Below are positions 1 to 6,540 of a stretch of DNA of 6,540 nucleotides, piece after piece (within the stretch, counting starts at the first letter, position 1; each line of letters opens with the position of its first letter). The stretch lies in contig RGUK01000083.1 in the NCBI GenBank assembly GCA_010027825.1, positions 1-6,540 of the forward strand. The letters are read 5' to 3'. This stretch comes from a bacterium (lineage in GTDB: Bacteria > Dependentiae > Babeliae > Babeliales > RVW-14). The notes below the pieces were generated by a model that did not search any database, was not told the origin of the DNA, and saw nothing but the letters and a program-made list of their open reading frames with translations. The translations under genes were made by a program, and so were the position numbers.

Positions 1-705
1 CAGGCAGCGCACGAGTGCGGCGTGCTCTGAGCCATCACCGACCAGCACGATATATGGTCGGGGCTGCAGAAGGGCGCATGCCCGCAGGAGCAAGTCGTAG
101 CCTTTAATCGGCTCAAGCCGGCCCACGGAACCAACGACAAAGCTGGTAGGGGGGATGCCAAGCTGAGCACGGGTAACTGGCTCAGCGTCCTGCACAGATT
201 GTATGTCGATGGCATTGGGAATAGTCAGGAGGGGGACACCCTTCTGGGCGCGGATAATGTGCTCCCGGTAGGCTTGAGCAACAGACTCACTCACGGCAAT
301 GGTCAGGGTGCTCCAAGCGGCAGTGATGCGGTCCCCCCCGTTGCGGATACGGCCTTCTTTGGTGCAGTTGCCGTGCAGGTCGCTAACGACGGGGATTGCC
401 AGGAGCTTGCCAAAGAGGCGACCAAGAATATTTGCAGACCAGAGCGCTGTGTGCAGGATGTCCGGCTGCATGGTGCGCAGCCAGCGGTATAGCTGCCACC
501 AGGCATATGGGTCATAATGATGCACAAGGCCGGTGATGCGGTAGGTTGGGATGCCAGCTTGGTTAAGGCGTTGGCGGATGGGGCCATCATGAAAAAAGGC
601 CACACACACGGTGTGGCCCTGTTGAGCTATGCGAGGAGCAAGCTGAGCAAGCGCGACCTCTGCCCCACCGATTTTCAAGCTGGTGATGCAGTAGGCGATG
701 CGCAT
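1..705 (-). CDS. GT4-type glycosyltransferase, 3' end cut off by window edge
   Basis: This partial gene shows the first 235 residues of a GT-B fold glycosyltransferase and stays open to base 1. Visible motifs are an N-terminal Rossmann start with GGAE (residues 13-16), as in many GT4 family enzymes; AVSESV (137-142); IPNAID (162-167), at the hinge between the two domains; GSVGRLEPIKGYD (192-204), whose Arg196 and Lys201 match the nucleotide-sugar phosphate contacts of the family; and LVGDGSE (221-227). The family transfers a sugar from an activated donor to a lipid, glycan or small-molecule acceptor, usually at the cytoplasmic membrane face. The EX7E catalytic motif expected later lies outside the window, so donor and acceptor cannot be named. 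The chosen ATG lies 7 bases after the rpoD stop, and I see no clear Shine-Dalgarno, so translation may be coupled to rpoD. GC by hand count is about 59 percent. Role in envelope or polysaccharide synthesis is inferred. Confidence 0.88.
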   Translation of the reverse strand, partial: MRIAYCITSLKIGGAEVALAQLAPRIAQQGHTVCVAFFHDGPIRQRLNQAGIPTYRITGLVHHYDPYAWWQLYRWLRTMQPDILHTALWSANILGRLFGKLLAIPVVSDLHGNCTKEGRIRNGGDRITAAWSTLTIAVSESVAQAYREHIIRAQKGVPLLTIPNAIDIQSVQDAEPVTRAQLGIPPTSFVVGSVGRLEPIKGYDLLLRACALLQPRPYIVLVGDGSEHAALVRCL

Positions 706-712
706 GGGATGC

Positions 713-3340
713 TTACTCGAGCGGATCGTTTGATGAACCGTTGTCCACGTCTTTTTCAATAAAAGACGTAAGCTTTTTGGAGCGGGATGGATGGCGCAGT
801 TTACGCAGTGCCTTCACTTCAATCTGACGGATACGCTCACGAGTAACAGAGAAGTCTTTACCAACCTCTTCCAGGGTGTGCTCAGAAGCGACGTCGATGC
901 CAAAGCGCATCTTGAGGACTTTTTCTTCACGCGGTGTGAGTGTTTTAAGCACTTCGCGGACTTTTTCCTTGAGGTCTTCGTTAATCACCGCATCAACTGG
1001 CGAGTATTCATTCTCGTCCTCGATGAAGTCTTTCAGGTAGGTATCATCGCTGTCCCCTACTGGCGTCTCAAGCGACACCGGCTCCTTAGAGATCTTGATG
1101 ATGTTTTTGATTTTCTTCTCATCAAGGTTTAATTCCTTGGCAAGCTCTGTGTAACTTGGCTCACGACCTTTTTCTTGGACGTAGGTGCGGGTGATCTTAT
1201 TGATCTTGCTGAGCGTTTCCACCATGTGCACTGGCACACGAATGGTACGTGACTGGTCAGCAATTGCCCGCGTGATTGCCTGACGGATCCACCAGGTTGC
1301 ATAGGTTGAAAACTTGAATCCACGTTCGAATTCAAATTTTTCAACAGCCTTGAGCAAGCCAATGTTACCTTCCTGGATCAGGTCAAGGAAGTGTAAGCCC
1401 CGATTGATGTACTTTTTAGCGATGTTCACAACCAAGCGCAGGTTTGCACGTGCAAGATCGTCTTTTGCATGCTTATCCCTGGTCTGCGCAACCATGAAGC
1501 GCTTGTAGTTGGCGAAAATCTTGTCACGGCCGATGCCTGCTTCAGCTTCTACTTTTTTAACCAGTTTTTGGCCGCCGCGACATACGGTTTCAAGCAATGC
1601 AAGTTGTTCCAAGTCCTCAGGAGTTGGCTTTTTAATGGTGCGGTAGAATGCAAGCTTGGATTCGGAGTTTCTGATGTCGTCCTCTTTTTCTTGAATCTTG
1701 TGGACGAGCTTTTCAATTTTCTTGCCGAATTTCTTAATTTGCTTGTTAGAAAGCTTGATTGCGCGGACAGCCATAACAATTTGACGCTTGTTATGCTCGA
1801 CGGCTTCAAGCATCTCTTTTTTCTTGGCTTCAGAGTCCAATTGGCTGCGATAAGAACGGTAGATCTTGTCTTCGTTTGCTGCCAAAGTTTTGATGTTCTG
1901 TAGGGCTGCAATCAGCTTGATTTTTTCCTCTTCAAACTTAGGCGAGTTGTCCTCATCAAAATCTGAGAACTGAATCAGATCTTTTAGGAACAGCGTATCC
2001 TTGCTGATGCGCTCTTCAAAGCTCATGAGTTCTTTAGCAATGAAGGGGAATTCAGAAATAGCTTCGATAGATTCGCGTTTGCCCGCAGCGATTTTATCAG
2101 CAATAACCTTTTCCGTGTCTTTATTTAACAGCGGGATTTTGCCGATTTCTTTCAGATAAAGCTTAACAGGGTCGTTAAGCTGGCTGGGCTCAAGCAAGCT
2201 TTTAATCTTGTCTAGGTCTTTTTCGTAGTAATCATCATCCTGGGCAGCTTCATTGGGCTCGGTGGCGTCCAGGGAGCCTTCAATATCTGATGGCAACTTT
2301 TCAAATTTGGCACTCTTGCCCGAGTTTGCTTCGATCAGGCCGTCAAAATCTTGGTTGCCTGTTTCAAGCTCATCTTGAGAGATCAGGTCGATGTTTTCGC
2401 GCTCTAGAATACGAATGAGCTCATTGGCATCTTCATCGGAGAGGCGATTGCGGCTATTGAAGGACATCAGCTCTTCATAGGTCAACACGCCTTCGTTGCG
2501 GCCTTTTTCTACCAAAGATGCAACTTGCTTATCGATGCTCTTGAGGGATTGGGTGAGTTGCTCTTCTTCTGGCATCTGCACCAGCGTAACTAAGTCCTCG
2601 CCCTCTTCTGACTCTTTATCTTTTTTAGGGGCCTCTGCCTGCTTAGAGACTGCTTTAGTAGGGGTCGGTGTAACGGACTTTTTCTCTTTTTTCGCTGGCT
2701 CTTTGCTCGGTGCGGGCCCCATAACTTTGGAGGTGGTTTCTACGCTGCTGGTTTTGATGCTGCCTTTGGTAGCCGCATCTGATGACGGGCCTGTTGCTGG
2801 GGTTATGCTCGATTTAGTTGCAGCAATAACGCTCGACTTACCTATTTTGACCAGCGTTGGTGCGGGTGCTTGAGGCGTTGCCGGTTGTTTTGCTTCAGGA
2901 GACACTTTTTTAGGGGTTGCTACCTTTTCTGCTATTGCTTTAGAAGGCTTGCTTGCTGGTGCGGCGGGGGTTGGTTTTTTTGCCACACTCGGCGTTGGTT
3001 TAGTGACAACCTTTTTGACCGGCGCTTTGGCGACAGGCTTTTTCACCGTTTGCTTGGCAGTAGGTTTTGCAGGCTTAGCTGGCTTCTTGCTAACGATACT
3101 CTTAACAAGGCTGAGGAAGGTTTTAACGAGAGGCTTGCCAGGTTTTTTGTTGGCAGCCTTTTTCTTGGCCGGGGCTTTTGCTTTTGCAACTGATTTTGCC
3201 GCCGTCTTGGTTACTTTAATTTTGCGCGTTGGCGCGGCTTTTTTTGCTGGACGTGCAGGTGCGCGTTTGGCAGCAACGACTTTTTTGTGCTTTTTAGCGT
3301 TTGTCTTACCTGGTTTAGCCGTTTTCTTAGCCGATTTCAT
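713..3340 (-). CDS. rpoD: Primary RNA polymerase sigma factor (sigma-70) with long basic N-terminal tail
   Basis: This 875-residue protein is the housekeeping sigma subunit, which directs core RNA polymerase to -35/-10 promoters. Residues 1-240 are a Lys/Ala/Pro-rich tail. Residues about 261-325 fit region 1.1, and an acidic spacer with a DDD run follows (to about 375). Region 1.2 is at 387-420 ([17 protein letters not shown]). About 421-620 is a charged, helix-rich non-conserved region like that of proteobacterial sigma-70. Region 2 starts near 624; its core binding and -10 recognition part (651-696) contains [20 protein letters not shown] and [19 protein letters not shown]. Region 3 is about 698-775. 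Region 4 (about 790-860) has the -35 helix-turn-helix with [18 protein letters not shown] and [12 protein letters not shown]. The ATG overlaps the dnaG stop in an ATGA and has a strong Shine-Dalgarno, which supports the long start. Usual sizes are about 370 residues in Bacillus and 613 in E. coli, so this is large because of the tail. The DNA-reading regions are close to those of E. coli, so consensus-like promoters are expected. Confidence 0.97.
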   Translation of the reverse strand: MKSAKKTAKPGKTNAKKHKKVVAAKRAPARPAKKAAPTRKIKVTKTAAKSVAKAKAPAKKKAANKKPGKPLVKTFLSLVKSIVSKKPAKPAKPTAKQTVKKPVAKAPVKKVVTKPTPSVAKKPTPAAPASKPSKAIAEKVATPKKVSPEAKQPATPQAPAPTLVKIGKSSVIAATKSSITPATGPSSDAATKGSIKTSSVETTSKVMGPAPSKEPAKKEKKSVTPTPTKAVSKQAEAPKKDKESEEGEDLVTLVQMPEEEQLTQSLKSIDKQVASLVEKGRNEGVLTYEELMSFNSRNRLSDEDANELIRILERENIDLISQDELETGNQDFDGLIEANSGKSAKFEKLPSDIEGSLDATEPNEAAQDDDYYEKDLDKIKSLLEPSQLNDPVKLYLKEIGKIPLLNKDTEKVIADKIAAGKRESIEAISEFPFIAKELMSFEERISKDTLFLKDLIQFSDFDEDNSPKFEEEKIKLIAALQNIKTLAANEDKIYRSYRSQLDSEAKKKEMLEAVEHNKRQIVMAVRAIKLSNKQIKKFGKKIEKLVHKIQEKEDDIRNSESKLAFYRTIKKPTPEDLEQLALLETVCRGGQKLVKKVEAEAGIGRDKIFANYKRFMVAQTRDKHAKDDLARANLRLVVNIAKKYINRGLHFLDLIQEGNIGLLKAVEKFEFERGFKFSTYATWWIRQAITRAIADQSRTIRVPVHMVETLSKINKITRTYVQEKGREPSYTELAKELNLDEKKIKNIIKISKEPVSLETPVGDSDDTYLKDFIEDENEYSPVDAVINEDLKEKVREVLKTLTPREEKVLKMRFGIDVASEHTLEEVGKDFSVTRERIRQIEVKALRKLRHPSRSKKLTSFIEKDVDNGSSNDPLE
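2621..3340 (-). other. Histone-H1-like Lys/Ala/Pro-rich tail of RpoD (residues 1-240)
   Basis: By hand count the first 100 residues hold 32 lysines and 21 alanines, and no Asp or Glu occurs before residue 138. Short units such as [15 protein letters not shown] and TPKK recur irregularly. The composition resembles histone H1 tails and the basic segments of bacterial H1-like proteins. One non-low-complexity island, residues 71-85, interrupts it. From about residue 140 Ser, Thr and Pro increase, and from about 241 the chain turns acidic before region 1.1. Such a tail is expected to be disordered and able to bind nucleic acid; that is inference. Alanine/lysine-rich tails ahead of sigma domains are known in actinobacterial SigA/HrdB, but those proteins lack this long region between 1.2 and 2.1. 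Confidence 0.85.
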
Positions 3341-5151
3341 CGTACAAGTCCCCTTTGCATCATGCCTTGTTTGAGTTGAGAAAAACGCTCGAGCACGTCG
3401 TTAACTTTCTGCGTATCATTGTCTTGCTGCGCTTTGACTAGCTGCTGCTTGATGTCCTTAACAATTTTCTGCCAATGACATTTGCAAAAGCGATCCACAA
3501 GTCGCTCGAAAAGCTGAAAGCACGTCTCGTTATTATGCTGCATCGCGACACGCATCGCCCAATCTTTGTGGGCAACGTCTACTGCTTGCAATAGATCACT
3601 GACGGAAGGCGCACCTTCGTGATGGCCATGCCACTGCTCAACAAACCGTACAAGGTTTTGCATGCGAGGACTACAATAGGGCAGCACATCATCGGGGATG
3701 CGTAACAACTTACCACCTGCGACGCCGCCCAGTATAGCAGAAAAGATTTTTTCTTCAAGTAAAACGGCTTCCACAGCGCTTTCTTCTACGGCAGCACCCC
3801 CACCATTTTCTGTGAGGAAGGGTTCCGGTACAGGTTCTGGGGCTGCGGCCATGTGTCTGCTGCGGGGACGAGTGCTATCAATCAGGCTTTTGAGCGAAGC
3901 AAAGGGCATTTGCATGACTGCTGCCGCGTGGTGCAAAAGCACATCCTGTTTGAACGGATTTTGCATTTTGGCAATCACACCAGCTATTTTTTCGGCAGTC
4001 TGCATTTTTTGGGCAAGGGGCTTTTGATGAAAATTGCTGCCCAGAGCGTTCACAAAATGCTGCAGGATCTCAGTGGCGTGCTCTTTGGCTTCTGGCAAAC
4101 TTCCTCCGTCCACCAAAAACGAGGCGGGGTCATGTTTGGGCGGCAGGGTGATGACGTAGACTTCCAGATTAACCTCCCAGCACAGCTCGGCAAGCCTTAG
4201 CATCGCTTTTTGGCCCGCTTGGTCACCGTCGTACAGCACATACAGCGTGTGTGCAAAGCGGCTCAGTTGCTTGAGGTGATCTGCAGTGCAGGCAGTGCCC
4301 AGGGTGGCTACGGTGTTGGCAAATCCATGCTGCACCATCATGATGCAGTCGATATAGCCTTCAACTAGAAAGACGCATTCGTGTTCTTGGATCGCCTTTT
4401 TTGCCATATCAAAACCGAACAGGAGTTTGCCTTTTTCAAACCCATCGGCCTCTTTGCTGTTGTAATATTTTGCTCGATCGTCGCCGCTGCGAAAGGTTCT
4501 GCCGCCAAAGCCGCAGTGTTTGCCCAGCGCGTCTTTGATGGGAAAAATGATGCGCTCTTCAAAGGGTGAGTAGGCTTTGCCGTTGCTTTCAGACAGTATT
4601 CCTGCGGCCTGCAAGTCTTTGAGGAGAAAACCTTCCGTCTGTAAATCCTTGAGCATACGGGCAATGTTGTGTTGCCCACCCGGGAAATACCCAACCATAA
4701 AGGTGCGTATAGTTTCAAGGGAAATAGCGCGTTGCTGAACGTAGTCTATGGCAAATTGGTTGGCAAAGAGTTGTTTGTGCGCCCACTGAGCAAAGGCTTT
4801 GCAGGTTTTGTGGTAACGATTTTTGGCATCTTTTTCTTCAGCGCTGGGTACATGGATTTGCTTGGCAAGGTCTGCCGGCACGGCTAGGTGGTAGCGGTCG
4901 ACCAAAAAATGGGCTGCTTCAACTTGGTTTAAATGCTCAAGTTTGGCGACAAAAGCTATCACATCGCCTGAAGCGTGACACCCAAAGCAGTAGAAAATTT
5001 GCTTTTCTGGGCTGACGGTAAAGGAGGCATCTTTCTCTGCATGGAAAATGCACGAGCCCTTCCAGTAATGGCCTGCGGGTTTGAGCGGGACGTACTCACC
5101 AATGACGTCCAAAATTGAAAGTTGTTGCTTGATGAAGGTAAATAACGACAT
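3337..5151 (-). CDS. dnaG: DNA primase
   Basis: This 604-residue protein synthesises the RNA primers for lagging-strand and origin replication, working with the replicative helicase DnaB. The N-terminal zinc-binding domain has the expected C34-x2-H37 and C55-x2-C58 ligands with SFTVSPEKQ between them. The polymerase core shows ERIIFPI (199-205), GFGGRTF (214-220) and AKYYNS (227-232), which match the basic ridge and conserved primase motifs. The TOPRIM metal-binding residues are present: VEGYID with Glu264, YDGDQAG with Asp308 and Asp310, and DPASFLV with Asp341. A Pro/Ala/Gly/Glu-rich linker (about 430-460) leads into a helical C-terminal domain (about 461-604), which should bind DnaB. Length fits the family (E. 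coli about 580). The ATG is 3 bases after the lgt stop with only a weak GTAGG upstream, so coupling to lgt is likely. Its TGA overlaps the rpoD ATG. All key residues are intact, so an active enzyme is expected. Confidence 0.97.
   Translation of the reverse strand: MSLFTFIKQQLSILDVIGEYVPLKPAGHYWKGSCIFHAEKDASFTVSPEKQIFYCFGCHASGDVIAFVAKLEHLNQVEAAHFLVDRYHLAVPADLAKQIHVPSAEEKDAKNRYHKTCKAFAQWAHKQLFANQFAIDYVQQRAISLETIRTFMVGYFPGGQHNIARMLKDLQTEGFLLKDLQAAGILSESNGKAYSPFEERIIFPIKDALGKHCGFGGRTFRSGDDRAKYYNSKEADGFEKGKLLFGFDMAKKAIQEHECVFLVEGYIDCIMMVQHGFANTVATLGTACTADHLKQLSRFAHTLYVLYDGDQAGQKAMLRLAELCWEVNLEVYVITLPPKHDPASFLVDGGSLPEAKEHATEILQHFVNALGSNFHQKPLAQKMQTAEKIAGVIAKMQNPFKQDVLLHHAAAVMQMPFASLKSLIDSTRPRSRHMAAAPEPVPEPFLTENGGGAAVEESAVEAVLLEEKIFSAILGGVAGGKLLRIPDDVLPYCSPRMQNLVRFVEQWHGHHEGAPSVSDLLQAVDVAHKDWAMRVAMQHNNETCFQLFERLVDRFCKCHWQKIVKDIKQQLVKAQQDNDTQKVNDVLERFSQLKQGMMQRGLVR
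3349..3356 (-). promoter_or_regulatory. Shine-Dalgarno of rpoD inside the dnaG 3' end
   Basis: On the minus strand the sequence AAAGGGGA lies 8 bases before the rpoD ATG, within the last codons of dnaG. It resembles the ribosome-binding consensus with normal spacing. It supports initiation at base 3340 and hence the complete basic tail. Together with the ATGA stop/start overlap it suggests both coupled and independent initiation of rpoD. Confidence 0.75.
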
Positions 5152-5154
5152 AGC

Positions 5155-5946
5155 CTACTTTTGTTGCCGCTGGAGAGCGGAAAGCCACAAGATGCCCAGG
5201 AGCGCTGCAAGCAAACCAAGCAGTGCATACACTTGCACTTGGGAAATATACAAGTCAGCTATGGAAAGTGCAATCGGATCGCGGTCACCGCGCCAGAAAT
5301 CAACAAAAAAGCGGGCTGCATTTTCTAGAAGCAGGTACAGGAAAAAGAGCATCCCGTGATGGGGAGCTAGGCGCTTTTCTGCTAGTAGCATGACAACAAA
5401 AATTGCTGCTGATGCGGCGCTGGCGTAGAGTTGTGCCGGGTGTAGGGCGACGTACAGCGGTGCATGCGCTGCAGGATTGGTGAAAGTGACAGCAAGCCAA
5501 GAGATCCCGCAAGGGGCTCCATAGCAACAGCCTGCGGCAAAGCACCCAAAACGTGCAATGGCCTGCAAGCAGGGGCCGTATACCGCAGCCAAATCAAAAA
5601 TGGGCAAAATGGGAATGCGATGGTACCACAGATACGTTCCACCGCCGACAATGACGCCAACAATGGCTCCGATGACGGTTAGGCCGCCCACCCAAGGAAA
5701 GAAAATTTCAGCCATGTTGTCTGTAAATTCGTATGGATAGGACAGGACATACAAAAGTCGTCCACCCGCTACGCCCGCCAGCATGCTTACAAAAACGCCG
5801 TTCATAAACACATCGGTACTGATCAATTTTTTACGGCGTGGATGGCGTAATGTTAAGTACAAGAAAACTAACAGGCCTAGGGCGATCATCGTGCCGTAGC
5901 TCTGAATCCAGAGGGGGCCATACAAGTGTGCAAGGCGGGGGAACAT
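5155..5946 (-). CDS. lgt: Prolipoprotein diacylglyceryl transferase, divergent signature
   Basis: This 263-residue polytopic inner-membrane protein matches Lgt, which moves diacylglycerol from phosphatidylglycerol to the lipobox cysteine of prolipoproteins, the first step of lipoprotein maturation. Family marks are IQSYGTMIALG (residues 14-24, Tyr17 matching the conserved Tyr of the first membrane segment), AGGRLLYVLSY (60-70), a GGL segment (87-89), the signature at 131-143 (ARFGCFAAGCCYG), HPAQLYA (169-175), ARFFVDFWRGD (211-221) and ISQVQVYALLG (234-244). About seven hydrophobic segments fit the known topology. Arg132 and Arg212 match essential arginines of the E. coli enzyme. Other positions differ: Ile92 stands where E. 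coli has His103 of FHGG, and the GNFxNGE part of the signature reads GCFAAGC. A GCCYG-type signature occurs in Lgt of other phyla, so the family call is secure, but activity is inferred. The start has a GGAGA Shine-Dalgarno. An alternative ATG four bases upstream is out of frame. Confidence 0.92.
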   Translation of the reverse strand: MFPRLAHLYGPLWIQSYGTMIALGLLVFLYLTLRHPRRKKLISTDVFMNGVFVSMLAGVAGGRLLYVLSYPYEFTDNMAEIFFPWVGGLTVIGAIVGVIVGGGTYLWYHRIPILPIFDLAAVYGPCLQAIARFGCFAAGCCYGAPCGISWLAVTFTNPAAHAPLYVALHPAQLYASAASAAIFVVMLLAEKRLAPHHGMLFFLYLLLENAARFFVDFWRGDRDPIALSIADLYISQVQVYALLGLLAALLGILWLSALQRQQK

Positions 5947-5950
5947 GCAT

Positions 5951-5956
5951 TCTCCA
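5951..5956 (-). promoter_or_regulatory. Shine-Dalgarno of lgt
   Basis: TGGAGA on the minus strand ends 4 bases before the lgt ATG at 5946. It lies in the 35-base gap after murG, the widest gap in the window. It decides the start over the overlapping out-of-frame ATG at 5950. The gap shows no inverted repeat followed by a T-run, so I see no terminator between murG and lgt, and no convincing -35/-10 pair fits. Confidence 0.7.
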
Positions 5957-5981
5957 GGTAAAATAAGGGCGGTTGGGATGG

Positions 5982-6540
5982 TTATTCTACCATACCCAAG
6001 GGTGCTGACAACTTAGCGTGAATAGCATCAAATAAAACCGCTGGATCGTGCACAACCGCGTACTGTTCAATTACCTGAAAAAGTGCAGGATAGGTTGCAG
6101 CCATAGCCTCGGCGTTGTGCACTTGGTGGTCGGTGCTGCTTGCAATGAGAGGCACAATGATGCATGGACGCTTGAAATGCGCAATTTCAAAAAGAGTGCC
6201 AGCACCGGCACGACAAATGATTAAGTCTGCCGCTTGGTAATAGACCGTGATACAGGGATCGTATGAAAATGAAACTGCCGCAATGCCATGCTGGTGGTAA
6301 AAAGAGCGCCATTGCTCCTCTTCAAAGCTGCCTGTTTGATGAATGATTTGAAGCTCCTGTTTAGCTTCAGGGTGTCCTTGGAGGAATTGGCGCATAACTT
6401 TGTTAAGCAGCAAAGAGCCTTGAGAGCCGCCAAGCACGAAAATAGTTTTGCGGTGGTGGTTAAAGGGTTGCCATTCTGGCTGAGCATGGTGGGTCTGATT
6501 GATGTGATCGATGGCGCTTGCTTGGCTAAAAACCCGTTGT
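5982..6540 (-). CDS. murG: MurG lipid II synthase, C-terminal half (5' end beyond window)
   Basis: The last 185 residues of the gene are present and the frame is open to the window edge. MurG is a GT28 family membrane-associated enzyme that adds GlcNAc from UDP-GlcNAc to lipid I, giving lipid II for peptidoglycan. The fragment starts in the linker before the C-terminal Rossmann domain. It shows IFVLGGSQGSLLLN (fragment residues 33-46), the conserved GGSQG loop; IIHQTG (65-70); and DLIICRAGAGTLFEIAHFKR (105-124), with Glu118 at the position of the glutamate that contacts the donor sugar nucleotide. VPLIASSTDHQVHNAEAM (129-146) follows and matches the DxQxxNA donor-site stretch. The N-terminal lipid I-binding half, with its glycine-rich loop, lies outside the window. 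Full-length family members have about 350-360 residues. The missing part cannot be checked, but nothing visible is broken. Confidence 0.94.
   Translation of the reverse strand, partial: QRVFSQASAIDHINQTHHAQPEWQPFNHHRKTIFVLGGSQGSLLLNKVMRQFLQGHPEAKQELQIIHQTGSFEEEQWRSFYHQHGIAAVSFSYDPCITVYYQAADLIICRAGAGTLFEIAHFKRPCIIVPLIASSTDHQVHNAEAMAATYPALFQVIEQYAVVHDPAVLFDAIHAKLSAPLGMVE

Noticed and set aside
333..339. Run of seven C (G on the coding strand) in the glycosyltransferase as a phase-variation tract.
   Set aside because: It encodes an ordinary Gly-Gly in frame, and seven bases is short for slippage-based switching. One sequence gives no evidence of length variation.
303..605. A 100-residue minus-strand open frame within the glycosyltransferase.
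   Set aside because: It lies in another frame of a gene with clear GT4 motifs on the same strand, and its Cys/Ser-rich translation matches nothing I recognise.
1..705. Horizontal acquisition of the glycosyltransferase, from its GC of about 59 percent against about 46 percent in sampled rpoD lines.
   Set aside because: Sampled lgt lines are about 55 percent GC, and rpoD is lowered by its many lysine codons. The contrast is too small and too dependent on protein composition to support transfer.
2573..2722. Internal ATG codons in rpoD (residues 207 and 256) as the true start, which would remove the basic tail.
   Set aside because: Neither has a Shine-Dalgarno at usable distance (a GAGGA lies about 19 bases before the second), while the upstream ATG has AAAGGGGA at 8 bases and overlaps the dnaG stop. 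The open frame over the tail is uninterrupted.
3086..3340. The Lys-rich start of RpoD as a separate histone-like protein gene.
   Set aside because: There is no stop codon between the tail and the sigma domains, so it is one continuous reading frame.
2496..3374. Long plus-strand open frames opposite the rpoD tail, giving hydrophobic or Cys/Arg/Phe-rich proteins.
   Set aside because: They are antisense shadows of the Lys/Ala/Pro-rich coding sequence. Lysine codons read in reverse give Phe and Leu, which creates false membrane-like proteins. No ribosome site or family motif supports them.
5947..5981. Possible terminator or promoter between murG and lgt.
   Set aside because: No stem-loop with a T-run and no spaced -35/-10 pair is visible in the 35 bases. 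Only the lgt Shine-Dalgarno can be supported.

Overview
The window is a compact block of bacterial housekeeping genes, all on the minus strand. In transcription order they are the C-terminal half of murG (entering from beyond base 6540), lgt, dnaG, rpoD and a GT4-type glycosyltransferase (running off base 1). The gaps between consecutive genes are 35, 3, -4 and 7 bases, so coding sequence covers nearly everything. I see no RNA gene, mobile element, CRISPR array or convincing terminator, and no gene-free stretch above 35 bases.

The gene set (peptidoglycan lipid II synthesis, lipoprotein acylation, primase, primary sigma factor) points to a bacterium with a peptidoglycan-type envelope. The sigma factor has regions 1.1, 1.2 and 2 to 4. 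About 200 residues separate regions 1.2 and 2.1, as in proteobacterial-type primary sigma factors and unlike the short actinobacterial or Firmicutes forms. The Lgt has a variant signature with GCCYG rather than the E. coli form. No gene fixes the phylum. A divergent Gram-negative-type lineage, for example a candidate phylum such as Dependentiae, is a guess from overall impression only.

Region by region: 5982-6540 is the UDP-GlcNAc-binding half of MurG. 5155-5946 is Lgt, preceded by a good Shine-Dalgarno. 3337-5151 is DnaG primase with intact zinc finger and TOPRIM residues. 713-3340 is RpoD, whose ATG overlaps the dnaG stop (ATGA) and which has a Shine-Dalgarno inside the dnaG end. 1-705 is the N-terminal 235 residues of a glycosyltransferase.

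The dnaG-rpoD pair matches the core of the classical macromolecular synthesis operon, but lgt and murG sit upstream where E. coli has rpsU. The block thus joins cell-wall precursor synthesis, lipoprotein maturation, replication priming and bulk transcription initiation.

The most notable feature is the RpoD N-terminus. About 240 residues ahead of region 1.1 form a lysine/alanine/proline-rich, histone-H1-like tail with no acidic residue in the first 137 positions. The second is the Lgt, which lacks several residues regarded as important in the E. coli enzyme. I found no evidence of a wholly new multi-gene system.
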